Positions 41,741-49,712 of a DNA stretch of 64,000 nucleotides are shown here, one piece after another. Both the position numbers and the translations under genes were made by a program. The stretch spans positions 62,001 through 126,000 of the forward strand of contig NZ_AUDK01000011.1 of assembly GCF_000425425.1 (NCBI RefSeq). The letters run 5' to 3'. The stretch's first letter is position 1. Each line of letters begins with the position of its first letter. Under the pieces are notes generated by a model. That model saw only the letters and a program-made list of their open reading frames with translations, was not told the origin of the DNA and did not search any database. The stretch is from Flavobacterium daejeonense DSM 17708. Lineage in GTDB: Bacteria > Bacteroidota > Bacteroidia > Flavobacteriales > Flavobacteriaceae.

Positions 41741-42346
41741 TTAGTTTTTAACTTTAATACTGCAACCAATAGCCTTAGTCACTTCCGGAGAAGGTGCTTT
41801 TCCGCTTTCCAGGGCAGCAATCGCATTTTCAAGATATTTCTCTTTCACCTCAGCCGCACTATCCACATTATCATCAATCGCTCCGATGTATTTTACCACA
41901 CGATTTTTATCTAATAAAAACACATGAGGCGTTTTAGTCGCTCCGTATTGTGGAAAAATTTTTTGCCCTTCGTCAAATAAATAAGGAAAAACAAATCCTT
42001 TTTCTTTAGCTCTTTTTTGCATTAATTCATAACTATCATCAGGTTGCACGGACGGATCATTTGGATTAATTGCTAATAAAACATAGCCTTTAGACTTATA
42101 TTTTTTAGCCAAATCATTAATACGATCCTCGTATTTTTTAGCAAAAGGACAATGATTACAGGTAAACACAACAATAAAACCTTTTGCGCCCTTATAATCT
42201 GACATACTGTACATTTTCCCATCAACCGATTTTAGCTTAAAATCAGTAGCGGTATCACCAATTTTATAGCCAGAAGGAGCTATAACCGTAAAAGCTGATA
42301 CCAATAGCACAGCAACAAACAATAACAAAACCGATAATTTTTTCAT
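41741..42346 (-). CDS. Exported thioredoxin-fold (AhpC/TSA-like) protein with CNHC site
   Basis: A 201-residue protein with an N-terminal signal (MKKLSVLLLFVAVLLVSAFT). The redoxin domain has GDTATDFKLKSVDGKMYSMSDYKGAKGFIVVFTCNHCPFAKKYEDR, with Cys63 and Cys66, and later GATKTPHVFLLDKNRVVKYIGAIDD. Relatives are annotated as thioredoxin-family or redoxin-domain proteins, and act in periplasmic disulfide reduction or peroxide defence. It is the second gene of a leftward pair, 11 bp after the TlpA-like gene. Confidence 0.88.
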   Translation of the reverse strand: MKKLSVLLLFVAVLLVSAFTVIAPSGYKIGDTATDFKLKSVDGKMYSMSDYKGAKGFIVVFTCNHCPFAKKYEDRINDLAKKYKSKGYVLLAINPNDPSVQPDDSYELMQKRAKEKGFVFPYLFDEGQKIFPQYGATKTPHVFLLDKNRVVKYIGAIDDNVDSAAEVKEKYLENAIAALESGKAPSPEVTKAIGCSIKVKN

Positions 42347-42357
42347 AATAAAAACTG

Positions 42358-42834
42358 TTAATTAATAATTGAATTCACATATTGATTTAACTCATTGTAG
42401 TCAGAAAACATCTTTTCTACAAAAAAATTTTTCCCGTTTTTAAGAATTAAAGTAGCCGGAATGGAGCCCGACCAATCTTCATCTACAGCAGGAAGCCATG
42501 TATTATAATCCTTATCCGTAAGCAAAACCACCTCCGATTGTATCTGTTCTTTTTTCAAAAAAGGCAATAATGCTGTCTCATATTGTGTCTTAAAATCCAA
42601 ACTTACGAGCACTACTTTTAGCTTTTTATTTTCGGAATTTAACTGTTCGAAATAGGGTAATTCTTTCACGCAGGGAGCACACCAGGTAGCCCAAAAATTG
42701 ACTACATAAGTGGTGTTTTCATCTCCCAAAACGGCTTTTTCTAAATCAGAATAGGAATCAAAAACAGCTACTTTTTGCGCCTGAATTTGTACCGAAAAAA
42801 GAAATGCCGCTACTGCTAAAACATAATATTTCAT
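42358..42834 (-). CDS. TlpA-like periplasmic thioredoxin
   Basis: A 158-residue protein with a signal peptide (MKYYVLAVAAFLFSVQIQAQ) and a thioredoxin fold with the active site WATWCAPC (Cys52, Cys55), then LDFKTQYETALLPFLKKEQI and a cis-Pro segment SGSIPATLILKNG. It probably reduces periplasmic disulfides, for example during cytochrome c maturation, for which this window provides several clients. It leads the two-gene leftward operon. Confidence 0.9.
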   Translation of the reverse strand: MKYYVLAVAAFLFSVQIQAQKVAVFDSYSDLEKAVLGDENTTYVVNFWATWCAPCVKELPYFEQLNSENKKLKVVLVSLDFKTQYETALLPFLKKEQIQSEVVLLTDKDYNTWLPAVDEDWSGSIPATLILKNGKNFFVEKMFSDYNELNQYVNSIIN

Positions 42835-43966
42835 ATTCGTTTTTTTAAATTATAGACCAAACGAATTTACAATCTTTTAATTGTTTTCCGAACTTCATTA
42901 ACAAAAAATTATTGCTCAACAATATCAAAACAACATTCTTTATTTCCATTTTTTCTTACTTCAAAAAGGAACATTTTATCAAAAAAACAGTCTGAAAAAA
43001 CAGCTAATTTTCACCTCAAAAAAGAACCTTTTTCACAGATATATTTCTGATATTTTTCAACTCCGAAAAACACTTCAAAAAAAGCTAAAAAAACACCTCG
43101 AAATCACCCAAAAAAAACAAGTTTCCAACCCCGAAAAAACACCCCTAAAAATCGAAATTTCAAAAAGAAAAAACAACCTCTAAAAAAACAACCCATAAAT
43201 AAGTTAAAAAACCAACAAGCAAAAAATCATTTTTAGATAATCCGAATTTCCCAAAAACCACAAATCCGGCAAGACTAAATTCCGCCTGAAAAACATCAAA
43301 AAAAAAACAATTACTGGTTTAAAAATAAAAACTATTTTCACAACACATAACTGATAAAAGTTAATTTTATTTTTTTTAATTTTTTTCGAACTATAAGCTT
43401 CTTTATATTATCAAAAAATACAAATACGACCTCAAAAACTTTTAAAAAATCACCATAGAAATAATCTATACTAATATATTAAAAAATTAAATACCAGATT
43501 TTTATATATAATTAATTAAACTAAAAAATTAACATTGTTGTTTTTAAGCCAAAAACAACAAAAACACGTATTGAAAACCCAAACCAGTTAAAACACTAAA
43601 ACATAATTAAAAATTTAAAGTGATTAATCTAAACAATTACTTTAAGTAAACAACAATCAAAAAAATCCTTTAGATACAAACACAAAAAAGACAACAATCT
43701 GCCCCAAAAAAACAATCCCCTTTCTTAATTTCATTTTAACAACTCACAAACAAGAAGAACTATTTTTCCAGGCAATTATTAAAACTACTTCTTCTCCGAA
43801 ACAGTCCTTTTACATTTTTAACCTATCTTTACAAGCAACAAAAAAACACCTAAAAACCAGCTTAAAAAAACACTTATTTCAGACTCTTTTTCAACACTAA
43901 AAAAGACCTCTTTTTTGACCCGAAAAAAACACCAAAAATAACCTCTAAAAAAGCAACCCAAAAAAC
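42835..43966. other. 1.1-kb noncoding block, A/C-rich and G-poor on the + strand
   Basis: There is no supported gene. The stretch is full of A-runs separated by C-rich words; some 60-base lines contain only 2-4 G. A motif like ACCTC-N-AAAAA recurs about nine times (for example near 43012, 43094, 43175, 43429, 43847, 43906 and 43940). A 21-base version, AACCTCTAAAAAAGCAACC plus CA, at 43940-43960 matches 43175-43195 with one change. It ends directly at the acetyltransferase start. I see no tRNA or structured RNA in it. Confidence 0.6.
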
Positions 43967-44524
43967 ATGAAAACTGAGAAAGAAAAAATGATTAACAAAG
44001 ACTATTATTTAGCCGGAGACCCTACCTTGATAAAAGACCGTCGAAGAGCTAAAAATTTACTCCACCGACTCAATGTAACTGAATACCGACTAACTAAAAA
44101 AGCGAAAGAAATTTTAAAAGAACTCATCCCAAACGCCGGAAACAATTTATACATCGAACCACCTTTTCATTGCGATTACGGTTATAATATTTTTTGCGGA
44201 GACAACATCTATTTCAATGTCAACTGCGTGGTTCTTGATTGCGCAAAAGTCACTATTGGTTCGAATGTATTTTTTGGTCCGGCAACACAACTTTACACCG
44301 CCACTCACCCGCTCGATGCCGAACTCAGAAAGACACTTGAAAATGCCCTACCCATAACTATCGGAGACGATTGTTGGATTGGTGGCAATTCGGTCATTTG
44401 TCCCGGAGTAACCATCGGAAAAGGAAGCGTCATTGGCGCCGGTTCGGTTGTCACCAAAAACATCCCCGACAACTCACTCGCCGTTGGCAATCCCGCCAAA
44501 GTAATTCGAAAACTGAATCAATAA
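43967..44524 (+). CDS. Sugar O-acetyltransferase (maltose/galactoside acetyltransferase type)
   Basis: A 185-residue hexapeptide-repeat acetyltransferase. The N-terminal helical cap ([24 protein letters not shown]) is the Maa/LacA-type domain. The beta-helix carries [45 protein letters not shown], where the His in ATHPLD is the catalytic base, and [45 protein letters not shown]. It transfers acetyl from acetyl-CoA to a sugar. It follows the long G-poor block and is probably co-transcribed with the VOC gene 15 bp downstream. Confidence 0.92.
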   Translation: MKTEKEKMINKDYYLAGDPTLIKDRRRAKNLLHRLNVTEYRLTKKAKEILKELIPNAGNNLYIEPPFHCDYGYNIFCGDNIYFNVNCVVLDCAKVTIGSNVFFGPATQLYTATHPLDAELRKTLENALPITIGDDCWIGGNSVICPGVTIGKGSVIGAGSVVTKNIPDNSLAVGNPAKVIRKLNQ

Positions 44525-44539
44525 CCAACTACTATCAAA

Positions 44540-44929
44540 ATGCTGTCTCTAAAAAACATCCATCATATTGCTATCATCTGTTCTGATTACGAAAAATCCA
44601 AACAGTTTTACACCGAAATCCTCGGACTGAAAATAATCCGGGAAGTTTATCGCGAAAACCGAAAATCATACAAACTCGATTTAGCCATCAACGAACATTA
44701 CTGCATCGAATTATTTTCTTTCCCAAACCCACCTGAAAGACCCTCTAATCCGGAAGCCTGCGGATTGCGTCATTTAGCTTTTGCCGTTGAAAATTTAGAT
44801 AAGAATGTTTCTTTTTTGAATTCAAAAAACATTATTGCAGAGCCAATTCGAATTGATGAATTCACTCGAAAACGTTTTACTTTCATTACCGACCCTGATT
44901 TATTACCTATAGAACTTTACGAACTTTAA
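44540..44929 (+). CDS. VOC family protein (GloA2/YaeR-like)
   Basis: A 129-residue glyoxalase/bleomycin-resistance fold protein with two beta-alpha-beta-beta-beta modules: IHHIAIICSDYEKSKQFYTEILGLKIIREVYR and LRHLAFAVENLDKNVSFLNSKNI...FTFITDPDLLPIELYEL. The metal-ligand positions (His in HHIAI, Glu in CIELFSF, His in LRHLAF, Glu in PIELYEL) look intact. Relatives near this size are annotated GloA2 or SMU1112c/YaeR-like; the substrate is not known. Confidence 0.88.
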   Translation: MLSLKNIHHIAIICSDYEKSKQFYTEILGLKIIREVYRENRKSYKLDLAINEHYCIELFSFPNPPERPSNPEACGLRHLAFAVENLDKNVSFLNSKNIIAEPIRIDEFTRKRFTFITDPDLLPIELYEL

Positions 44930-45058
44930 TTTCTTAATTTATTTCTAAACCCCAAAAAACCAGATTAACAAACCCTCTCATTATAAAATCTCATTAGTAA
45001 TCTAAATCAAAAACAGATATTTGACTTTTTTCTATAGTTAAAAAAAACTTGTTTTTTG

Positions 45059-45098
45059 CTGCGAAAACGCAGGTTTTTTGTTTTTTTATATAATTTTG
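45059..45098 (+). promoter_or_regulatory. Terminator-promoter junction upstream of the ClC gene
   Basis: CTGCG-AAAA-CGCAG (45059-45072) followed by GTTTTTTGTTTTTTT looks like a terminator for the preceding operon. TAATTTTG at 45091-45098 is a good -7 element 23 bp before the ClC start codon at 45122. The two overlap closely. Confidence 0.6.
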
Positions 45099-45121
45099 CC
45101 ATTCATTAAAGATTTCAAGTA

Positions 45122-46396
45122 ATGAAAACTACTGCACAAATTAAAAAAAACTACCACCTTATTAAATTTAAAAAACTAGTAATCGTCTCTCTTTTAATTG
45201 GTTTTCTTTCTGCTTTTTTAGGAATTAGTCTAAAAAAAATTACCGAATATTATGAAGAGATTTTCTTTCATCAGGCAAGCGTAAACCCCTTTTTCTATAT
45301 TCTTTTTCCGGTTTTTGGCTTATCGGTAATTTATTTTCTGCGAGAATATCTTTTTAAGAAAAAAGAAAACAAAGGCATCAAAGAAGTTTTTGAAAGCACT
45401 AATTCAAAAACCAAAAACCTTCCTTCTTACAAGATCCCATCGCATACGATTAATGGATTACTAACTGTAATTTTTGGCGGTTCTACCGGAATCGAAGTTT
45501 CAACAGTGGTGGCTACAGCTACTATTGGTTCGGTAGCGCACCAAAAAGAAAATATTTTCCGTCAGTACAAAACCGAATTAATTTGTGCAGGTGTAGCAGC
45601 CGGAATCACTGCTTTATTCAGCAGTCCCATCGCCGGAATCTTATTTGCTATAGAAGTTATTTCAAGAAAAATTACCCGTGCCTTTATCATTTCAAATTTA
45701 ATTGCCGTTTCTATTTCTTTTGGGTTGTTAACGCTCTTAAAAGAAGAACCTCTTTTTGCCGTTAAGATTGCAAACTGGCATTTAAGAGCGATTCCATATT
45801 TTATTTTACTGGGAATTTTAGCGGGAATAAATTCGGTTTATTTAACGAAATGCGTGTTGTTCTTCAAAGCACAATTTGCCAAAATTGAAACGCATTATTA
45901 CAAAATCATCTTTGGTTCCGTTGTATTAAGCATTTCTCTTTTTATTTTTCCGCAGCTTTACGGCGAAGGTTATCATGCCATCAAAACAATTACTTCAACC
46001 CATAACGAAATTCCTTTAACACTTACATTAGCCTTCAGCTTTTTAGGAATATTGTTTTTAAAACCGGTTGTTACTTCCGTTACACTGGCTTCCGGTGGCG
46101 ACGGTGGCGTTTTTGCTCCCAGCCTTTTTATTGGGGCTTTTTTGGGACTTTTAGTTGCTTCGGTACTCAATACTTTTTTTGATACCCAAATTATCCCAAT
46201 GAATTTTATGGTTATCGGAATGGCTGCTGTTTTAAGTGCGAGTATTCATGCTCCGTTTACCGCAATTTTTTTAGTTTGTGGTCTGACCAATAATTACACC
46301 TTATTTTTCCCAATTCTGGCAGCCTGTTTCATTTCAAAATATACAGCCAAAATGATTTACCCTAATACGGTTTACACCTTTGCTCCCAGCATTTAA
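45122..46396 (+). CDS. ClC family chloride channel/transporter, variant selectivity motifs
   Basis: A 424-residue membrane protein with the ClC helix pattern. Of the three anion-filter motifs, GGVFAPSLFIG (third) is normal. The second reads GGSTGIEVST: the gating glutamate is kept (Glu125) but the following Gly-Pro of GREGP is replaced by Val-Ser. The first, normally GSGIPEV, reads NKGIKEV, without the chloride-coordinating Ser. It may be an altered or weakly selective exchanger. It forms an operon with the HPP gene 12 bp downstream. Confidence 0.88.
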   Translation: MKTTAQIKKNYHLIKFKKLVIVSLLIGFLSAFLGISLKKITEYYEEIFFHQASVNPFFYILFPVFGLSVIYFLREYLFKKKENKGIKEVFESTNSKTKNLPSYKIPSHTINGLLTVIFGGSTGIEVSTVVATATIGSVAHQKENIFRQYKTELICAGVAAGITALFSSPIAGILFAIEVISRKITRAFIISNLIAVSISFGLLTLLKEEPLFAVKIANWHLRAIPYFILLGILAGINSVYLTKCVLFFKAQFAKIETHYYKIIFGSVVLSISLFIFPQLYGEGYHAIKTITSTHNEIPLTLTLAFSFLGILFLKPVVTSVTLASGGDGGVFAPSLFIGAFLGLLVASVLNTFFDTQIIPMNFMVIGMAAVLSASIHAPFTAIFLVCGLTNNYTLFFPILAACFISKYTAKMIYPNTVYTFAPSI

Positions 46397-46407
46397 ATTT
46401 TAAAATC

Positions 46408-47010
46408 ATGCCAACACACAAAATCAAACGCGGTTACCGCAAAACCCGTTACATCCTTTACAAAGAAACTTTAATTGATTACAAAGAACAATTTTGGTCC
46501 TTTTTAGGTTCCTTTGTTGGCATCGGACTGATTGCCTATTTCCAAAGCCAGCAATTCTCACATCAGGATGTGGTATATTTAATAGGTTCTTTTGGCGCTT
46601 CGAGCGTTTTGGTATATGGAATCATCGAAAGTCCGTTTTCCCAACCCCGAAATTTGGTTGGAGGACACTTAATTTCAGCTTTTATCGGAGTGACAGTTCA
46701 TCAATTATTTCCGGATACTATATTTATTACTGCGCCTCTGGCTGTTTCCTTATCGATTGTGATGATGCAAATAACCAAAACCCTGCATCCGCCAGGAGGA
46801 GCTACGGCTTTGATTGCTATCATTGGAACACAAAAAATTAAAGCTTTAGGCTATTGGTATGTTCTATCGCCGGTTTTAACCGGAGTGCTTATCCTGCTAT
46901 TTACCGCCTTAATTTTTAACAACATGACTTCAAGCCGAAGATACCCGGCGCACAGCACCTATCACAAACGCTATTTAAGAAGTATCAAACGGCTGATAAA
47001 AGGCAACTAA
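46408..47010 (+). CDS. HPP family membrane protein
   Basis: A 200-residue protein with four to five hydrophobic helices and the name-giving motif in TKTLHPPGGATALIAIIG (about 126-143), plus FGASSVLVYGIIESPFSQPRNLVGGHLISAFIG. Some HPP proteins are nitrite transporters of plastids and cyanobacteria; for bacteria of this group the substrate is unknown. Operon linkage with an anion channel gene suggests a shared role in anion handling. Confidence 0.92.
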   Translation: MPTHKIKRGYRKTRYILYKETLIDYKEQFWSFLGSFVGIGLIAYFQSQQFSHQDVVYLIGSFGASSVLVYGIIESPFSQPRNLVGGHLISAFIGVTVHQLFPDTIFITAPLAVSLSIVMMQITKTLHPPGGATALIAIIGTQKIKALGYWYVLSPVLTGVLILLFTALIFNNMTSSRRYPAHSTYHKRYLRSIKRLIKGN

Positions 47011-47059
47011 TTCACAACCAAACCCTCGCTGTTTTTTTGATAAAATTTCACAAATCGCA

Positions 47060-47090
47060 TTGGGATTAAAAAGGATTAAATGTACCTTTG
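47060..47090 (+). promoter_or_regulatory. Promoter (TTG-N20-TACCTTTG)
   Basis: TACCTTTG at 47083-47090 is a perfect -7 element and TTG at 47060-47062 lies 20 bp upstream of it, the usual spacing. It rules out the in-frame TTG at 47088 as a start for the next gene. Confidence 0.7.
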
Positions 47091-47111
47091 GCTTTTATAA
47101 AAATGACGATT

Positions 47112-47651
47112 ATGGTTTATAAATTTAGAGTAATCTTAGACGCAGAAGAAGATATTTTCAGAGATATCGCCATCTTGGAAGACGATACATTAGAAGATTT
47201 ACACAACGCTATCTTTAATTCTTTTGGATTTGATGGTATGGAGGTTGCTTCTTTTTACACTTGTGATGACACCTGGAATCAGGAAGATGAAATTTCACTT
47301 TTTGACACCGGCGATGTTCCCGGAGAACAACGCATCATGAGCGATTATAAACTTTCGGATATTCTTGACGAAGAAAACACTAAAATTATCTATGTATATG
47401 ATTTTATCAATATGTGGACTTTCTTAGTAGAACTTGCAGCAATTGAAGATCAAACTGCCGGAGCCACTTATCCGGAAACTTTATTTGCTCATGGCGAAAT
47501 GCCTGATGAAGCTTTGGAGAAAAACTTTGAAGCAGACAATGCAGATGATTTTTATGACGAATTTGAAGACGGCTTAGACGATGACGACATGGATATGTTT
47601 GAAGGAGACGACAGCTACGAAGATTACGGATTTGAAGAAAATTGGAATTAG
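47112..47651 (+). CDS. PRiA4_ORF3 (IS1096 TnpR-like) domain protein
   Basis: A 179-residue acidic protein. The start at the ATG 47112 (MVYKFRVILDAEEDIFRDI) is preferred because the -7 element ends at 47090; ATG 47103 is an alternative. Conserved segments are TLEDLHNAIFNSFGFDG, ASFYTCDDTW and YVYDFINMWTFLVEL. The C-terminus is extremely acidic (GLDDDDMDMFEGDDSYEDYGF). Databases call this the plasmid pRiA4b ORF-3 or IS1096 passenger family, but no transposase is present here and its role is unknown. Confidence 0.85.
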   Translation: MVYKFRVILDAEEDIFRDIAILEDDTLEDLHNAIFNSFGFDGMEVASFYTCDDTWNQEDEISLFDTGDVPGEQRIMSDYKLSDILDEENTKIIYVYDFINMWTFLVELAAIEDQTAGATYPETLFAHGEMPDEALEKNFEADNADDFYDEFEDGLDDDDMDMFEGDDSYEDYGFEENWN

Positions 47652-47665
47652 TTTTTTAGTTCCTA

Positions 47666-48119
47666 AGGTTCTAAGTCACTGAGTTGTTAAGTTTTTCTTA
47701 TTTTTAATAAAATTTAAATTTAAAGAAAGATGAGTACATTTAGAGACCTTTTGATTTGGCAAAAATCAATGACCTTAATCACACAAATTTACCAATCAAC
47801 AAATCAATTTCCAAAAGAAGAAATTTTTGGCTTAACTTCACAGATTAGGAGAAGTGCCATTTCTATCCCAAGTAATATTGCCGAAGGCTTTGGACGGGAA
47901 AGCAAACAGGACTTCTTACGATTTTTAAATATTTCCATTGGTTCTTTATTTGAATTACAAACACAATTGGAGATTGCAAAGAATATTAACTATTTAAACG
48001 AAAACGAATTCAATAATATATTTGAGGACAGTCGAGAGATCGAACGTATGTTAGTTTCTTTCATTAAAAAATTAAAAGAACGAAACTAACATACACAAAA
48101 CCTCAGAAACTTAGAACCT
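47666..48119. mobile_element. Inverted arms around the second four-helix-bundle gene
   Basis: The left arm AGGTTCTAAGTCACTGAG (47666-47683) and right arm CTCAGAAACTTAGAACCT (48102-48119) pair 16 of 18. The unit contains only the four-helix-bundle gene and starts 14 bp after the previous stop codon. The words (TTCTAAGT, CTGAG, AAGT) belong to the same CAAAGT-like style as 39181-39657. The cassette interpretation is inferred. Confidence 0.5.
47730..48089 (+). CDS. Four-helix-bundle protein (S23/intervening-sequence protein family), copy 2
   Basis: A 119-residue paralogue of the gene at 39273-39632. The core LTSQIRRSAISIPSNIAEGFGRE and FLNISIGSLFELQTQLEIAKN is almost the same. It begins MSTFRDLLIWQKSM and ends MLVSFIKKLKERN. 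It sits between the PRiA4_ORF3 gene and the nucleoid protein gene without functional relation to either. Two separated copies, each inside inverted repeats, suggest spread by an element rather than tandem duplication. Confidence 0.9.
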   Translation: MSTFRDLLIWQKSMTLITQIYQSTNQFPKEEIFGLTSQIRRSAISIPSNIAEGFGRESKQDFLRFLNISIGSLFELQTQLEIAKNINYLNENEFNNIFEDSREIERMLVSFIKKLKERN

Positions 48120-48134
48120 CAGCCACTTCAAAAA

Positions 48135-49193
48135 ATGATCAACCTATTCAACGCACACATTGAGACCCTTTCTATCCACCGGGTAGGAAATAAAAGCCGA
48201 AATGAAGCTATCTTTTTATCGGAGCAGCCTTTTAACCTTCAGGACGAAATTGTTCCGCTTATCAAAGAATTTTTCCTGAAACCATTTCGTGAAAAAGAAG
48301 AAAACTATTATCAGTTTGCTCACGAAGTCGATTTGGATTATAATGACATGTACAAATACACTTCTGAGATTTTTAACAATCCGGGGAGTTTACATGAAAC
48401 TTCCAAAAAAATCACCAAACATCTTTTTGAACAATCCAATCATCCGCACATCAAAAACGGAGAAGTTTATGTAACTTATTTAACTAACGTAAACATCGAT
48501 AATACGCCTGTAGATGCTATCGGAATCTTTAAAAGCGAATTGCAAACAGATTTCCTGCAATTTGAAGAAAAAGAATCTAATCTGGAGATGATTTTACTAC
48601 AGGGAATCAATTTGAATAAATTAGACAAAGGCTGTTTGATTTTTAATCATAAAAAAGAAGAAGGTTACAAAATCCTGACAGTGGACAGCAACCGTTATGA
48701 TGCCCGCTACTGGCTAGAGCATTTCTTATCGGTAGATGCTTTTGAAGACGAAAACTTCATCACTAAAAAGTATTTGAAATTTTGTCAAAATTTTGCCAAA
48801 GACGTAGTTTTCCCTGCCGAAGACAAAAAAGAAGAAGTAATGTTCATGAACCGTTCGGTGAATTATTTTGCCAAAAATGATGAATTTGAAGAAACAGAGT
48901 TCTTAAACGAAGTTTTGGATAATCCGGACTTGATTCCTGAATTTAAAAACTACAAAGTTGACAAAGGCGAAAAATACAGCATTGAGGATGTCACTTCATT
49001 CCCAATTGCAAATGCCGCCGTAAGTGATGCCCGAAAATCAATTAAAAACGTTATCAATCTGGATACTAACATTCAGATTAAGATGGATTTTATTAATCCG
49101 GAAAGTGCTGAAAAATTTGTAGAAAAAGGCTGGGACGAAGAAAAACAAATGTATTATTACCTGGTTTATTTCAATAAAGAGCAAAAATCCTAG
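48135..49193 (+). CDS. Nucleoid-associated protein (NdpA/YejK family)
   Basis: A 352-residue protein of the NA37 family. It starts MINLFNAHIETLSIHRVGNKSRNEAIFLSEQPFNLQDEIVPLIKEFFLKPF and has YVTYLTNVNIDNTPVDAIGIFKSE and EEGYKILTVDSNRYDARYWLEHFL. In proteobacteria this family coats the nucleoid and binds DNA. It is a single gene with a strong terminator downstream. Confidence 0.88.
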   Translation: MINLFNAHIETLSIHRVGNKSRNEAIFLSEQPFNLQDEIVPLIKEFFLKPFREKEENYYQFAHEVDLDYNDMYKYTSEIFNNPGSLHETSKKITKHLFEQSNHPHIKNGEVYVTYLTNVNIDNTPVDAIGIFKSELQTDFLQFEEKESNLEMILLQGINLNKLDKGCLIFNHKKEEGYKILTVDSNRYDARYWLEHFLSVDAFEDENFITKKYLKFCQNFAKDVVFPAEDKKEEVMFMNRSVNYFAKNDEFEETEFLNEVLDNPDLIPEFKNYKVDKGEKYSIEDVTSFPIANAAVSDARKSIKNVINLDTNIQIKMDFINPESAEKFVEKGWDEEKQMYYYLVYFNKEQKS

Positions 49194-49219
49194 TTAGTTT
49201 ACAATTCACTACTTAATTC

Positions 49220-49255
49220 ATCTCCAATTGCTTAGGCAGTTGGAGATTTTTTTTT
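49220..49255 (+). terminator. Rho-independent terminator
   Basis: ATCTCCAATTGC (49220-49231) pairs with GCAGTTGGAGAT (49236-49247), with one G-U pair and a TTAG loop, followed by a run of T. It ends the nucleoid protein transcript. Confidence 0.88.
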
Positions 49256-49388
49256 AAAATCATTTAATAGAAAATAAGTTTATACTTATGAAATTATCAA
49301 AAAAGCGTACTTAGTCGATTTTTTAAGTATTTTTATCTATAATTTTCTATTTTTATCACTCCCAAACAAAATTAACCTACTTTTTATT

Positions 49389-49634
49389 ATGAATTTAACA
49401 GATTTCAAAGCACTGATTACTGGTAAAAAGATTGTATGTTCCATTTTTGGTCATAAAATGATTACCTCCAGAAACATTACTAATCACTTAAAAGAATATA
49501 AATGTACGGTATGTCAAATGGAGTTAACAAATGACGAAGAAGGCGATATTACCTATTTAACTCCCGAATTGAAAGAAGTGAACGAAGCCTTAATCTCTTT
49601 TTATCAAAAAAAGATTTTAGTAAAACAACACTAA
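49389..49634 (+). CDS. Small zinc-ribbon-like protein, hypothetical
   Basis: An 81-residue protein with a possible metal site: Cys17-x4-His22 (VCSIFGHK) and Cys39-x2-Cys42 (YKCTVCQ). This C..H..CxxC order resembles small phage-type proteins of the DUF1660 kind. The rest is a helical tail (LTPELKEVNEALISFYQKKIL). It stands alone between the nucleoid protein and the GAF protein. I cannot assign a role. Confidence 0.6.
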   Translation: MNLTDFKALITGKKIVCSIFGHKMITSRNITNHLKEYKCTVCQMELTNDEEGDITYLTPELKEVNEALISFYQKKILVKQH

Positions 49635-49712
49635 AATCTCTTTTTTCTATTTCAAATAAAAACAGTCCTAACAGGATAATTCACTATTTTTGTAAGCTAA
49701 ACAAAAATCAAG

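Noticed and set aside
46494..46841. A 115-codon frame overlapping the HPP gene
   Set aside because: Same strand, other frame, over a gene with a strong HPP motif; rich in Cys, Phe and Ser as expected of a shadow.
47088..47102. Extended N-terminus of the PRiA4_ORF3 gene from a TTG at 47088
   Set aside because: That TTG is part of the -7 element TACCTTTG, upstream of the expected transcription start.
47112..47651. Insertion sequence remnant (IS1096 annotation of the family)
   Set aside because: The family name comes from a passenger gene; no transposase or terminal inverted repeats of an IS are seen, and the gene has its own promoter.
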